Source: Propionivibrio sp. (GTDB lineage: Bacteria > Pseudomonadota > Gammaproteobacteria > Burkholderiales > Rhodocyclaceae). Taken from it: 15,337 bases of DNA. This document shows positions 1 to 5,990 of this stretch, piece by piece. The DNA is taken from NCBI GenBank assembly GCA_017990155.1, contig JAGNOM010000032.1, positions 1 to 15,337 of the forward strand, written 5' to 3'. The translations under genes were made by a program, and so were the position numbers. Each line of letters opens with the position of its first letter. Positions within the stretch are counted from its first letter, which is position 1. A model generated the notes under the pieces. The model was not told the origin of the DNA, ran no database searches, and was given only the letters and a program-made list of their open reading frames with translations.

Positions 1-72
1 GACGGTGCCGTCAGCTTCGGCGCGCACCCATTCGTGGCTCTTGGTGTACTTGAGATTGCTTGGGACGTTCAT
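1..72 (-). CDS. gcvH: Glycine cleavage system H protein, N-terminal fragment
   Basis: Read on the minus strand from the ATG at 72-70, the frame stays open to the window edge and gives 24 residues beginning MNVPSNLKYTKSHEWV. The K-Y-T-K-S-H-E-W-V stretch is the typical start of the H protein, the lipoyl carrier that shuttles the aminomethyl group of glycine between the P, T and L proteins of the cytoplasmic glycine cleavage complex. The lipoylated lysine lies beyond the window. AGGAG on the minus strand at 82-78 sits five bases before the start and fits a ribosome binding site. The gene follows gcvT in the same direction after a 140-nt gap, so it is probably cotranscribed under the glycine riboswitch. 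Truncation is due only to the window boundary. Confidence 0.9.
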   Translation of the reverse strand, partial: MNVPSNLKYTKSHEWVRAEADGTV

Positions 73-110
73 GTGGACTCCTGGAGAAAAAATCGCTTGA
101 AAAGGCCTTG

Positions 111-201
111 AACCACAACGCATCTGCGACGACCGCAACAACGCATGCAACGAAGGTGAATTCTATTGGTTTTCGCTACCGCCGCGTGAAACGTTGTGGT
201 T
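111..201. repeat. 10-nt perfect inverted repeat flanking most of the gcvT-gcvH gap
   Basis: AACCACAACG at 111-120 is the exact reverse complement of CGTTGTGGTT at 192-201. The arms enclose 71 nt lying between gcvT and gcvH. No T-run follows either arm, so it does not look like an intrinsic terminator. It could close a long stem in the gcvTH mRNA (processing or stability element) or be a remnant of a small inserted element. The function is unknown. Confidence 0.5.
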
Positions 202-212
202 GATTCCGTTTG

Positions 213-1292
213 TTAAATCATCGACTTGCCGTTGCGGGCAAAGCAGGGCTTGATGACCTTCGCGGCGAGTTCCTTGTCGCGAATGACGACCTTGACCGTG
301 TCGCCAATGGCGACGCCCATCGGCAGCCGGGCCAGCGCGACGGATTGTTGCAAGGTCGGCGAGAAGGTGCCGCTGGTGATTTCGCCGTCGCCTTGCGCGG
401 TCACCACTTTCTGATGTGCGCGGAGAACGCCCTTGTCGAGCAGCAGGAGGCCGAGGAACTGCTTCTGCTGCGGTTGGGCGACCAGTGCGGCCTTGCCGAC
501 AAAGTCACGCGGCGCGACCAGATCGACCGTCCACGCGAGACCGGCGTCGAGCGGCGAAACTGTCTCGTCCATGTCCTGACCATAGAGGTTCATGCCGGCT
601 TCAAGACGCAGCGTGTCGCGCGCGCCGAGGCCGATCGGCTTAACGCCGGCGTCGGCCAGCGCTTGCCAGAAGGCTTCGGCTTGGCTGGCGGGCAGGGTGA
701 TTTCGAAACCGTCTTCACCGGTGTAGCCGGTGGTTGCGATGAAGTAGTCGCCGACCATCGCACCAAAAAATGGCTTCAGCCCCTCGGTGGCCGCGCGGCT
801 CGCAGGCAGCACTTCCCAGACCTTGGCCTTGGCGTTGGGTCCTTGCACGGCAACGATCGCCAGATCGCGGCGTGGGACGACGGCCACATCCAGCTTCCAG
901 TCGGCGAGACGGGCAGCCATCCACGCCAGATCCTTCTCGGCGGTGCCGGCGTTGATCACCATGCGGTACTGGCCTTCGCCGATGAAATAGACGATCAGAT
1001 CGTCGACGACACCACCGGCTTCATTGAGCATGGCGCTGTAGAGCGCTTTTCCGGGAAGCTTGAGTTTCTCGACGTTGTTGGCGATCAGACGCAGCAGGAA
1101 GTCCTTGGCGTCGGCGCCGGCGATATCGACGGCGCACATGTGCGAAACGTCGAACATGCCACAGTCGCGGCGAACCGTATGGTGTTCTTCAAGCTGGGAA
1201 CCGTAATGCAGCGGCATGTCCCAGCCGCCAAAGTCGACCATTTTTGCGCCGAAACGGCGATGGGCGTCATTCAGGACAGTTTTCTGTGTCAT
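213..1292 (-). CDS. gcvT: Glycine cleavage system aminomethyltransferase (T protein)
   Basis: A 359-residue protein, close to the usual length of about 360-370. It catalyses tetrahydrofolate-dependent release of ammonia from the aminomethyl group carried on GcvH, yielding 5,10-methylenetetrahydrofolate. The start MTQKTVLNDAHRRFGAKMVDFGGWDMPLHY is typical, with the family's FGGWxMP near residue 22 and FDVSHM near residue 47. GGVVDDLIVY near residue 93 carries the Asp that in characterised T proteins contacts the folate. GARDTLRLEAGMNLYG and the later DKGVLRAH and TSGTFSP stretches belong to the C-terminal half. ATG at 1292-1290 is chosen because it gives the canonical N-terminus; AAGG about eight bases upstream is a modest ribosome binding site. 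It is the first gene behind the glycine riboswitch and is followed by gcvH, consistent with glycine-responsive expression of the cleavage system. Confidence 0.96.
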   Translation of the reverse strand: MTQKTVLNDAHRRFGAKMVDFGGWDMPLHYGSQLEEHHTVRRDCGMFDVSHMCAVDIAGADAKDFLLRLIANNVEKLKLPGKALYSAMLNEAGGVVDDLIVYFIGEGQYRMVINAGTAEKDLAWMAARLADWKLDVAVVPRRDLAIVAVQGPNAKAKVWEVLPASRAATEGLKPFFGAMVGDYFIATTGYTGEDGFEITLPASQAEAFWQALADAGVKPIGLGARDTLRLEAGMNLYGQDMDETVSPLDAGLAWTVDLVAPRDFVGKAALVAQPQQKQFLGLLLLDKGVLRAHQKVVTAQGDGEITSGTFSPTLQQSVALARLPMGVAIGDTVKVVIRDKELAAKVIKPCFARNGKSMI

Positions 1293-1333
1293 ATCAAGGC
1301 CTTGAAAGAAGGTGTCAGTCTTTTTTCAGAAAC

Positions 1334-1364
1334 AAAAAAAGGGCGAACTCAAGCGAGTTCACCC
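1334..1364 (-). terminator. Intrinsic terminator of the glycine riboswitch expression platform
   Basis: On the minus strand GGGTGAACTC (1364-1355), loop GCTT (1354-1351) and GAGTTCGCCC (1350-1341) form a 10-bp stem with one T-G wobble, followed by seven T residues (1340-1334). It lies between the second glycine aptamer and gcvT and begins one base after that aptamer's predicted P1. Its position marks it as the switchable terminator, so control is probably at transcription elongation. Which ligand state forms it cannot be decided from sequence alone. Confidence 0.85.
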
Positions 1365-1553
1365 CCCTGTCCTTGATACCTGAGAGATTGCCGTGAGGAA
1401 TTGATAAGTTCCAACACGTTGCCCCATCGGTGGGCGCCTGTCGTGCAGCGCCGCTCTCCAGAGTTCAGTTCACAAACGGCCCTTTTGCCTGAGCGTTTCC
1501 GGGTGGATTGCGCCTTCGGCGGCGACGTAGACACAGCCGCTCTCTCCCGTTTG
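1365..1553 (-). promoter_or_regulatory. Tandem (two-aptamer) glycine riboswitch upstream of gcvT
   Basis: The minus strand shows both halves of the classic tandem glycine aptamer. In aptamer I the closing stem P1 is CAAACGG (1553-1547) with CCGTTTG (1479-1473), a perfect 7 bp. It holds GGGAGAGAGCGGC, CCGCCGAAGGCGCAA and CGCTCAGGCAAAAGGGC in the order expected. Aptamer II follows after a short linker, with P1 CTCTG (1463-1459) pairing CAGGG (1369-1365), then GGAGAGCGGC, ACCGATGGGGCAACG and CTCTCAGGTATCAAGGACAG. These motifs are known to bind glycine and in most bacteria switch on gcv genes when glycine is abundant. Here the element sits directly between a predicted promoter and an intrinsic terminator, upstream of gcvT. 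Recognition is by conserved motifs and stems; no covariance search was run. Confidence 0.95.
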
Positions 1554-1561
1554 CGGGGCGA

Positions 1562-1591
1562 ACTATAGCGCGCCGAAGGGGCCAGCGGCAA
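1562..1591 (-). promoter_or_regulatory. Predicted sigma70 promoter of the gcv operon
   Basis: On the minus strand TATAGT (1567-1562; 5 of 6 matches to TATAAT) is preceded by TTGCCG (1591-1586; 4 of 6 to TTGACA) with an 18-bp spacer. Transcription would begin near 1555, just at the 5' side of aptamer I P1, which is the expected geometry for a riboswitch leader. The -35 box lies inside one arm of the dyad at 1585-1624. Confidence 0.6.
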
Positions 1592-1624
1592 GTTTGGCTG
1601 CGCCTGAAACCAGCCGTTTGCCGC
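1585..1624. repeat. Nested inverted repeat between scpB (decarboxylase) and the gcv promoter
   Basis: Outer arms GCGGCAA (1585-1591) and TTGCCGC (1618-1624) enclose inner arms GGCTG (1596-1600) and CAGCC (1611-1615), giving a 7+5 bp hairpin. Neither side is followed by a T-run, so an intrinsic terminator for the decarboxylase gene is not clearly indicated, though the hairpin lies 21-60 nt past that gene's stop. It overlaps the predicted gcv -35 box, so an operator role is also possible. Confidence 0.45.
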
Positions 1625-1644
1625 ATTCGCCCTGACGCCTGCTC

Positions 1645-2424
1645 CTATTTGCCCGAGAACTTCGGTTTGCGTTTCTCGCGGAAAGCGCGCAGCCCTTCGC
1701 GATAGTCCTCGCTGTCATAGACGACCCGGCGCATACCTTGAATGCGCTCGAACAGGTCGGGCGTGACGGCATGGGCGCTGGAAAGGAGGCGCAGCGAGTC
1801 CTTCATGACGCCGATGCTGAGCGGCGAGTTCTGGCCGATACGCGTGGCCATCTCGTAGACAAATGCCTCGATTTCATCAGCCGGCTTGATGTAGTTGATC
1901 ATGCCGAGGTTTAGCGCCTGATCGGCTGGCAACGGCTGCGCGGTGAAGAGCATTTCCTTGAAGATCGGCAAGGGGATCATGTTGATCATCGTCATCAAGC
2001 CGCCCAGATTGTAGGGAACGCCCAGTTTGGCGGGCGTGATGGCAAATGCCGCTTCGGGTGTGGTGACAAGAATGTCGCAAGCCATCGTTACCTCGCAGGC
2101 ACCGCCCCAGACGCTGCCTTCGATCAGTCCGATGACCGGGGCCGGGAACTCCTGGATGGCGCGGATAAGAATGCGCAAGGGATCGTTCCAGCCGAGCGGG
2201 TCGCGGCCGCTATCCGGCAACTCGCTGACGTCGTGGCCGGCTGACCATACCTTGATTCCCGGTTGAGCGCGCAGCACGACAGCGCGGATGTCCAGCGCGC
2301 GGAAACCCTCCAGCGCGGCGGTGATTTCCATGATCAGCGCTTCGCTCAGCGCATTGCGCTTATCCGCATGGTTCAGGGTGATGATGCCGGTCGAGTCTTT
2401 CTTTTCGGTGAGTATCAGGGCCAT
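1645..2424 (-). CDS. scpB: Methylmalonyl-CoA decarboxylase (crotonase family)
   Basis: A 259-residue crotonase-fold protein with strong resemblance to E. coli YgfG/ScpB, which decarboxylates methylmalonyl-CoA to propionyl-CoA in the cytoplasm. Diagnostic stretches are SAGHDVSELP with His64, GSVWGGACEVTMACDI forming the oxyanion-hole region near residues 103-118, GVPYNLGG with Tyr138, and the family-specific tail FERIQGMRRVVYDSEDYREGL. His64 and Tyr138 align with the E. coli residues His66 and Tyr140 reported as important. Length equals the family norm. The ATG at 2424-2422 gives the expected N-terminus, but only a weak GA-rich ribosome binding site precedes it. It stands alone, with no methylmalonyl-CoA mutase or propionyl-CoA:succinate CoA transferase visible. 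Do not confuse this symbol with the segregation gene scpB at 6811. Another enoyl-CoA hydratase activity is possible but less likely. Confidence 0.87.
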   Translation of the reverse strand: MALILTEKKDSTGIITLNHADKRNALSEALIMEITAALEGFRALDIRAVVLRAQPGIKVWSAGHDVSELPDSGRDPLGWNDPLRILIRAIQEFPAPVIGLIEGSVWGGACEVTMACDILVTTPEAAFAITPAKLGVPYNLGGLMTMINMIPLPIFKEMLFTAQPLPADQALNLGMINYIKPADEIEAFVYEMATRIGQNSPLSIGVMKDSLRLLSSAHAVTPDLFERIQGMRRVVYDSEDYREGLRAFREKRKPKFSGK

Positions 2425-2492
2425 GAGCGCGTCTTTCGGTGGTTGGGTATGGGGTCGGACGGCAAGTTTACTCTTGCTGCTTATTCGTGCCT

Positions 2493-2538
2493 TTCATTTG
2501 TTGCGCAATGAAGTGCGGGCCATGATGGTTTTCATCAT
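2493..2538. repeat. Two short dyads in the divergent scpB-rnm region
   Basis: TTCATT (2493-2498) and AATGAA (2507-2512) form one inverted repeat with an 8-nt centre; ATGATG (2522-2527) and CATCAT (2533-2538) form another with a 5-nt centre. Both lie between the two divergent genes, where regulators commonly bind. Each arm is only six bases, so chance occurrence is possible. The rest of the 215-bp region shows no gene. Confidence 0.3.
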
Positions 2539-2593
2539 TGGCAAGAGGAGTGGATCGCGCGAATCTGCAAGCAGAAGGGCAATTTCGTCACTG

Positions 2594-2602
2594 TGTTATC
2601 AT
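2594..2602 (+). promoter_or_regulatory. Predicted extended -10 promoter for the rnm-rluB gene run
   Basis: TGTTATCAT carries the extended -10 TG one base before TATCAT (5 of 6 matches). No good -35 box is present at 16-18 bp, which is tolerated by extended -10 promoters. Transcription would begin near 2609, leaving about 30 nt before the proposed GTG start of rnm. Confidence 0.4.
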
Positions 2603-2639
2603 CGCCGGCTTGATTTTTTCCGATCTATTTCTTTATTCC

Positions 2640-3470
2640 GTGCAGATTGTCGACCTTCACTGCCATTCCTCTGCGTCTGACGGCCTTTTGCCGCCGGCCG
2701 AAGTCGCGCGCCGTGCCGCCGAAAACGGCGTCAACATCCTCGCGCTGACTGACCATGACGATCTCGGCGGCCTTCCCGACGCACGAGCGGTCGCCAATGA
2801 GACCGGAATGCAGCTGGTGAATGGCGTTGAGATTTCGATCGAGTGGGGCGGCTTGCAGGTCCATGTGGTCGGGCTCAATTTCGACGATCGCGACGCGGCG
2901 CTAAACGCCGGACTTGCGTCGATTCGCTCCGGCCGTATCGGCCGGGCGCAGCGCATGTCGGCAGAGTTGGAGAAGGTCGGCATTGACGGCTGTTTTGACG
3001 GCGCCATGCGCCACGCCGAGAACCCGAACCTGATCAGCCGAGCGCATTTCGCGCGCTATCTCGTCGAGATCGGCGTGTGCAAGGACGTGCGCAGTGTTTT
3101 CGAGTCGTACATTGTTCCGGGTCGTCCGGGTTATGTAGAGCACCGTTGGGCAACGCTCGAAGAGTCGGTTGGCTGGATCGTCGGGGCCGGCGGTATTGCT
3201 GTGATCGCACATCCCGGGCGTTACAAGCTGAGCCGGACTGAAATGCGCAAACTGCTTGAGAACTTCAAGAGTGTCGGCGGACAGGCGATCGAAGTGATTT
3301 CCGGTAGCCATTCGCTCGACAACGTCGCAGTATTCTCACGGCTTGCGCGCGAGTTCGGCTTCATGGCTTCCTGCGGTTCCGATTTTCACGGCCCCGGTGA
3401 GAGCTATATCGATCTCGGCCGGCTGGCGCCGACACCGCAGGGCTTGACGCCCGTTTGGGAGGCCTTCTGA
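2640..3470 (+). CDS. rnm: PHP-domain 5'-3' exoribonuclease / 3',5'-nucleotide bisphosphatase (RNase AM)
   Basis: A 276-residue PHP-domain protein. The metal-binding motifs are in order: DLHCH at residues 5-9, TDHD at 37-40, AHPG with His191, and GSDFHG with Asp248 and His250. Family members (E. coli YciV/Rnm and the Chromobacterium homologue) hydrolyse 3',5'-nucleoside bisphosphates and trim 5' ends of short RNAs and rRNA precursors. GTG at 2640 is chosen because the PHP motif normally begins within the first ten residues; upstream in-frame codons give an unconserved stretch. No clear Shine-Dalgarno precedes it, so TTG at 2610 remains possible. It is first in a tight gene run and is followed after 2 nt by yciO, the same pairing as in enterobacteria, which supports the assignment. 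Confidence 0.87.
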   Translation: MQIVDLHCHSSASDGLLPPAEVARRAAENGVNILALTDHDDLGGLPDARAVANETGMQLVNGVEISIEWGGLQVHVVGLNFDDRDAALNAGLASIRSGRIGRAQRMSAELEKVGIDGCFDGAMRHAENPNLISRAHFARYLVEIGVCKDVRSVFESYIVPGRPGYVEHRWATLEESVGWIVGAGGIAVIAHPGRYKLSRTEMRKLLENFKSVGGQAIEVISGSHSLDNVAVFSRLAREFGFMASCGSDFHGPGESYIDLGRLAPTPQGLTPVWEAF

Positions 3471-3472
3471 TC

Positions 3473-4099
3473 ATGGCGCGTTATCTGTCGATACATCCTG
3501 AAGACCCGCAACCGCGAATGCTCGCCCAGGCGGCAGAGATCCTCCGCGCGGGTGGCGTGGTGGCCATTCCGACGGACTCCTGCTATGCCCTCGGTTGCTG
3601 CCTGGGTGATAAGGACGCGCTTGAGCGCATTCGCCGGATTCGCGAGGTCGATGATCGTCATCATCTGACGCTGATGTGTCGCGATCTTTCGGAGATCGCC
3701 CAGTTTGCACGTGTCGACAACGCACAATACCGTTTGCTCAAGGCCACAACGCCGGGCAGTTACACCTTCATTCTCGAAGGAACGAAGGAATTGCCGCGCC
3801 GTGTTCTGCATCCGAAGCGCAAGACGATCGGACTGCGCGTCCCGGACCACAAAGTCGCCCTGTCACTGCTCGCCGAACTTGGTGAACCTTTGCTGACGTC
3901 GACCCTGATGTTGCCGGGCGACGAGTCGCCGCTGACCGAAGGCTGGGAAATCCAGGATCGGCTCGACGATCATCTCGAGTTGATTCTTGATGGTGGTTAT
4001 TGCGGGACGGAGCCGACCACGGTTATCGATTTGACCAGCTTGCCGCCGGAACTCATCCGTGCTGGCCGCGGGCCGCTTGATCCGTTCGGCTTCGAATAA
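3473..4099 (+). CDS. yciO: YciO-type protein of the Sua5/TsaC threonylcarbamoyl-AMP synthase superfamily
   Basis: A 208-residue single-domain YrdC-fold protein. It matches YciO rather than TsaC: the N-terminus MARYLSIHPEDPQPR, PTDSCYALGC at residues 33-42, the LTLMCRDLSEI block, GSYTFILEGTKELPRR and the KRKTIGLR signature from residue 115 are YciO features. The superfamily binds nucleotides and double-stranded RNA; TsaC/Sua5 make threonylcarbamoyl-AMP for tRNA t6A, but whether YciO does this physiologically is unsettled. The start at 3473 matches YciO N-termini, with GGGAGG at 3458-3463 as ribosome binding site inside the end of rnm; upstream in-frame codons add only residues overlapping rnm. 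The 2-nt gap implies translational coupling with rnm. Confidence 0.9.
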   Translation: MARYLSIHPEDPQPRMLAQAAEILRAGGVVAIPTDSCYALGCCLGDKDALERIRRIREVDDRHHLTLMCRDLSEIAQFARVDNAQYRLLKATTPGSYTFILEGTKELPRRVLHPKRKTIGLRVPDHKVALSLLAELGEPLLTSTLMLPGDESPLTEGWEIQDRLDDHLELILDGGYCGTEPTTVIDLTSLPPELIRAGRGPLDPFGFE

Positions 4100-4107
4100 A
4101 GCGCCGT

Positions 4108-4761
4108 ATGGATATTTCATCGTTGGTACAGACCATCGCGATTTCAGCCATGCCGGTGATCTTCGCGATTACCGTGCACGAGGCGGCGCACGGCTACGCG
4201 GCGCGTCACTTTGGAGACAATACGGCCTGGCTTGCCGGGCGCATCAGTCTCAACCCGATCCGCCACGTTGATCTGTTTGGTACGATTCTGCTTCCGCTGC
4301 TGCTGTTCATTATCAGCAGCCCTTTTCTGTTTGGTTGGGCCAAGCCGGTACCGGTCAATTTTGACCGGCTGCGCAATCCAAAGCGCGACATGCTGTGGGT
4401 GGCTGCCGCCGGGCCGGGCGTGAATTTGCTGATGGCGTTTGGCTGGGCTTTGCTGTTCAAGCTGGCGCTGCTGCTGCCTTTCAATGTGTATACCCGGCCG
4501 CTGGCGATGATGAGTGACATGGGGATCAACATCAACCTCATGCTCATGGTGCTCAACCTTCTGCCCTTGCCACCGCTCGACGGTGGGCGGATTGCGGTGA
4601 GCTTGCTGCCGATGCCCATGGCGATCAAATTCTCGCAGCTTGAGCGTTGGGGAATTCCGATACTCTTGCTGCTTTCGTTTCTCGGTATCCTCAGCAGCAT
4701 CATGTGGCCGTTTGTGGCCATGTTCAAACAACTGATCATCTTCATCTTCCAGCTCAACTAA
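4108..4761 (+). CDS. Small site-2-protease-like M50 membrane metalloprotease
   Basis: A 217-residue, strongly hydrophobic protein. HEAAH at residues 24-28 inside the first membrane segment is the HExxH zinc motif of the M50 family, and LNLLPLPPLDGGR with Asp158 supplies the second catalytic motif. AAAGPGVNLLMAF is the conserved glycine-rich segment between them. I count roughly five or six membrane segments (about residues 8-30, 57-75, 96-120, 140-160 and 178-212). It lacks the PDZ domain of RseP and any CBS domain, so it belongs to the short group often found beside trpS. Substrate is unknown; regulated intramembrane proteolysis is inferred only from the family. It starts 8 nt after yciO and ends 4 nt before trpS, so it is clearly within the operon. 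The ribosome binding site is weak. Confidence 0.9.
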   Translation: MDISSLVQTIAISAMPVIFAITVHEAAHGYAARHFGDNTAWLAGRISLNPIRHVDLFGTILLPLLLFIISSPFLFGWAKPVPVNFDRLRNPKRDMLWVAAAGPGVNLLMAFGWALLFKLALLLPFNVYTRPLAMMSDMGININLMLMVLNLLPLPPLDGGRIAVSLLPMPMAIKFSQLERWGIPILLLLSFLGILSSIMWPFVAMFKQLIIFIFQLN

Positions 4762-4765
4762 TACT

Positions 4766-5968
4766 ATGTACGCAGAACGAGTCCTCTCCGGAATGCGCCC
4801 GACGGGCAGCCTGCACCTCGGCCACTACCACGGCGTGCTGAAGAACTGGGTCAAACTCCAGCACGAGTATCCCTGCCTGTTTTTTGTGGCCGATTGGCAT
4901 GCGCTGACGACGCAATACGATGATCCGCACGGGATTTCGCAATCGACCTGGGAAATGGTGATCGACTGGCTGGCGGCCGGCGTCGATCCGGAGAAAGCCT
5001 CCCTGTTCATCCAGTCGCAGGTACCGGAGCACGCCGAGTTGCACCTCTTGCTGTCGATGATGACGCCGCTTGGCTGGCTGGAGCGCGTGCCGACCTACAA
5101 GGATCAGCAGGAGAAGATGTCGAACAAGGACTTGTCGACCTACGGTTTCCTCGGCTACCCGCTGCTGATGAGTGCCGATATCCTGATCTACCGCGCTGAT
5201 AAGGTTCCGGTGGGTGAGGACCAGATTCCGCACGTCGAGATCACCCGCGAACTCGCGCGCCGCTTCAACCACATGTATGGACGCGAGCCGGGCTACGAGG
5301 AAAAGGCCAAGGAGGCGGTCGCCAAGCTCGGCAGCAAGAACAAGCGGACCTTCGAGCATCTGCGCACCCGTTTTCAGCAGGACGGCGACAAGGAAGCCGT
5401 CGCCAAGGGCCATGCGCTGCTGGCGGAAATGCCGCAGCTCTCGCTCGCGGACCGTGAGCGGCTGCTCGGCTATCTCGAAGGCACCGGCAAAATGATTCTT
5501 GTGGAACCCGGCTATCTCTTGACCGAGGCTTCGAAGATGCCGGGGCTCGATGGTCAGAAGATGTCGAAGTCGTACAACAACACGATCACCCTGCGTGAGG
5601 ACGAAGCGTCGGTGACGCAGAAAATCAAGCGCATGCCGACCGATCCGTCGCGCGTCCGTCGTACCGATGCTGGCGATCCGGAAAAATGTCCGGTGTGGCA
5701 ACTGCATCAGGTGTATTCCGACGATGCGTGCAAGGAGTGGGTGCAAAAGGGCTGTCGCAGCGCGGGAATTGGCTGCCTGGAATGCAAGCAGCCCGTGATC
5801 GACGGCATCCTGCAAGAGCAGGCGCCGATGCGTGAGCGGGCACGGATGTATATCGAGAAACCGTCGCTGGTTCGTGAGATCGTCGCCGAAGGCAATCGGA
5901 AAGCCGGCGCCTTGGCGCGGGAAACGATGCGCGACGTTCGCGATGCGATGGGGTTGAATTACAGCTGA
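4766..5968 (+). CDS. trpS: Tryptophanyl-tRNA synthetase with a probable iron-sulfur cysteine motif
   Basis: A 400-residue class I aminoacyl-tRNA synthetase that charges tRNA-Trp. GSLHLGHYHG holds the HxGH signature (His17-His20), FVADWHALTT follows, and KMSKS is at 265-269. It is longer than the E. coli enzyme (334 residues), mostly through an insert around residues 176-245 before the KMSKS loop and a cysteine-containing C-terminal domain. Cys308, Cys330, Cys337 and Cys340 have spacing C-x21-C-x6-C-x2-C, nearly the C-x22-C-x6-C-x2-C that binds a [4Fe-4S] cluster in Thermotoga maritima TrpRS; Cys322 is an extra cysteine. The cluster is inferred, not shown. The ATG at 4766 lies 4 nt after the M50 gene. 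Function is certain; the cofactor is not. Confidence 0.97.
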   Translation: MYAERVLSGMRPTGSLHLGHYHGVLKNWVKLQHEYPCLFFVADWHALTTQYDDPHGISQSTWEMVIDWLAAGVDPEKASLFIQSQVPEHAELHLLLSMMTPLGWLERVPTYKDQQEKMSNKDLSTYGFLGYPLLMSADILIYRADKVPVGEDQIPHVEITRELARRFNHMYGREPGYEEKAKEAVAKLGSKNKRTFEHLRTRFQQDGDKEAVAKGHALLAEMPQLSLADRERLLGYLEGTGKMILVEPGYLLTEASKMPGLDGQKMSKSYNNTITLREDEASVTQKIKRMPTDPSRVRRTDAGDPEKCPVWQLHQVYSDDACKEWVQKGCRSAGIGCLECKQPVIDGILQEQAPMRERARMYIEKPSLVREIVAEGNRKAGALARETMRDVRDAMGLNYS

Positions 5969-5990
5969 GATGGCGCTCGGCTGAGCATCG

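Noticed and set aside
210..1376. Long open frame on the plus strand opposite gcvT, running to the riboswitch terminator.
   Set aside because: It is antisense to a clear gcvT, has no recognisable motif, and its end runs into the riboswitch terminator; GC-rich codon use in gcvT explains the lack of stops.
2538..2639. N-terminal extension of rnm from TTG at 2538.
   Set aside because: It would cross the predicted extended -10 promoter and add 34 residues before the metal-binding DLHCH motif, which normally begins the protein.
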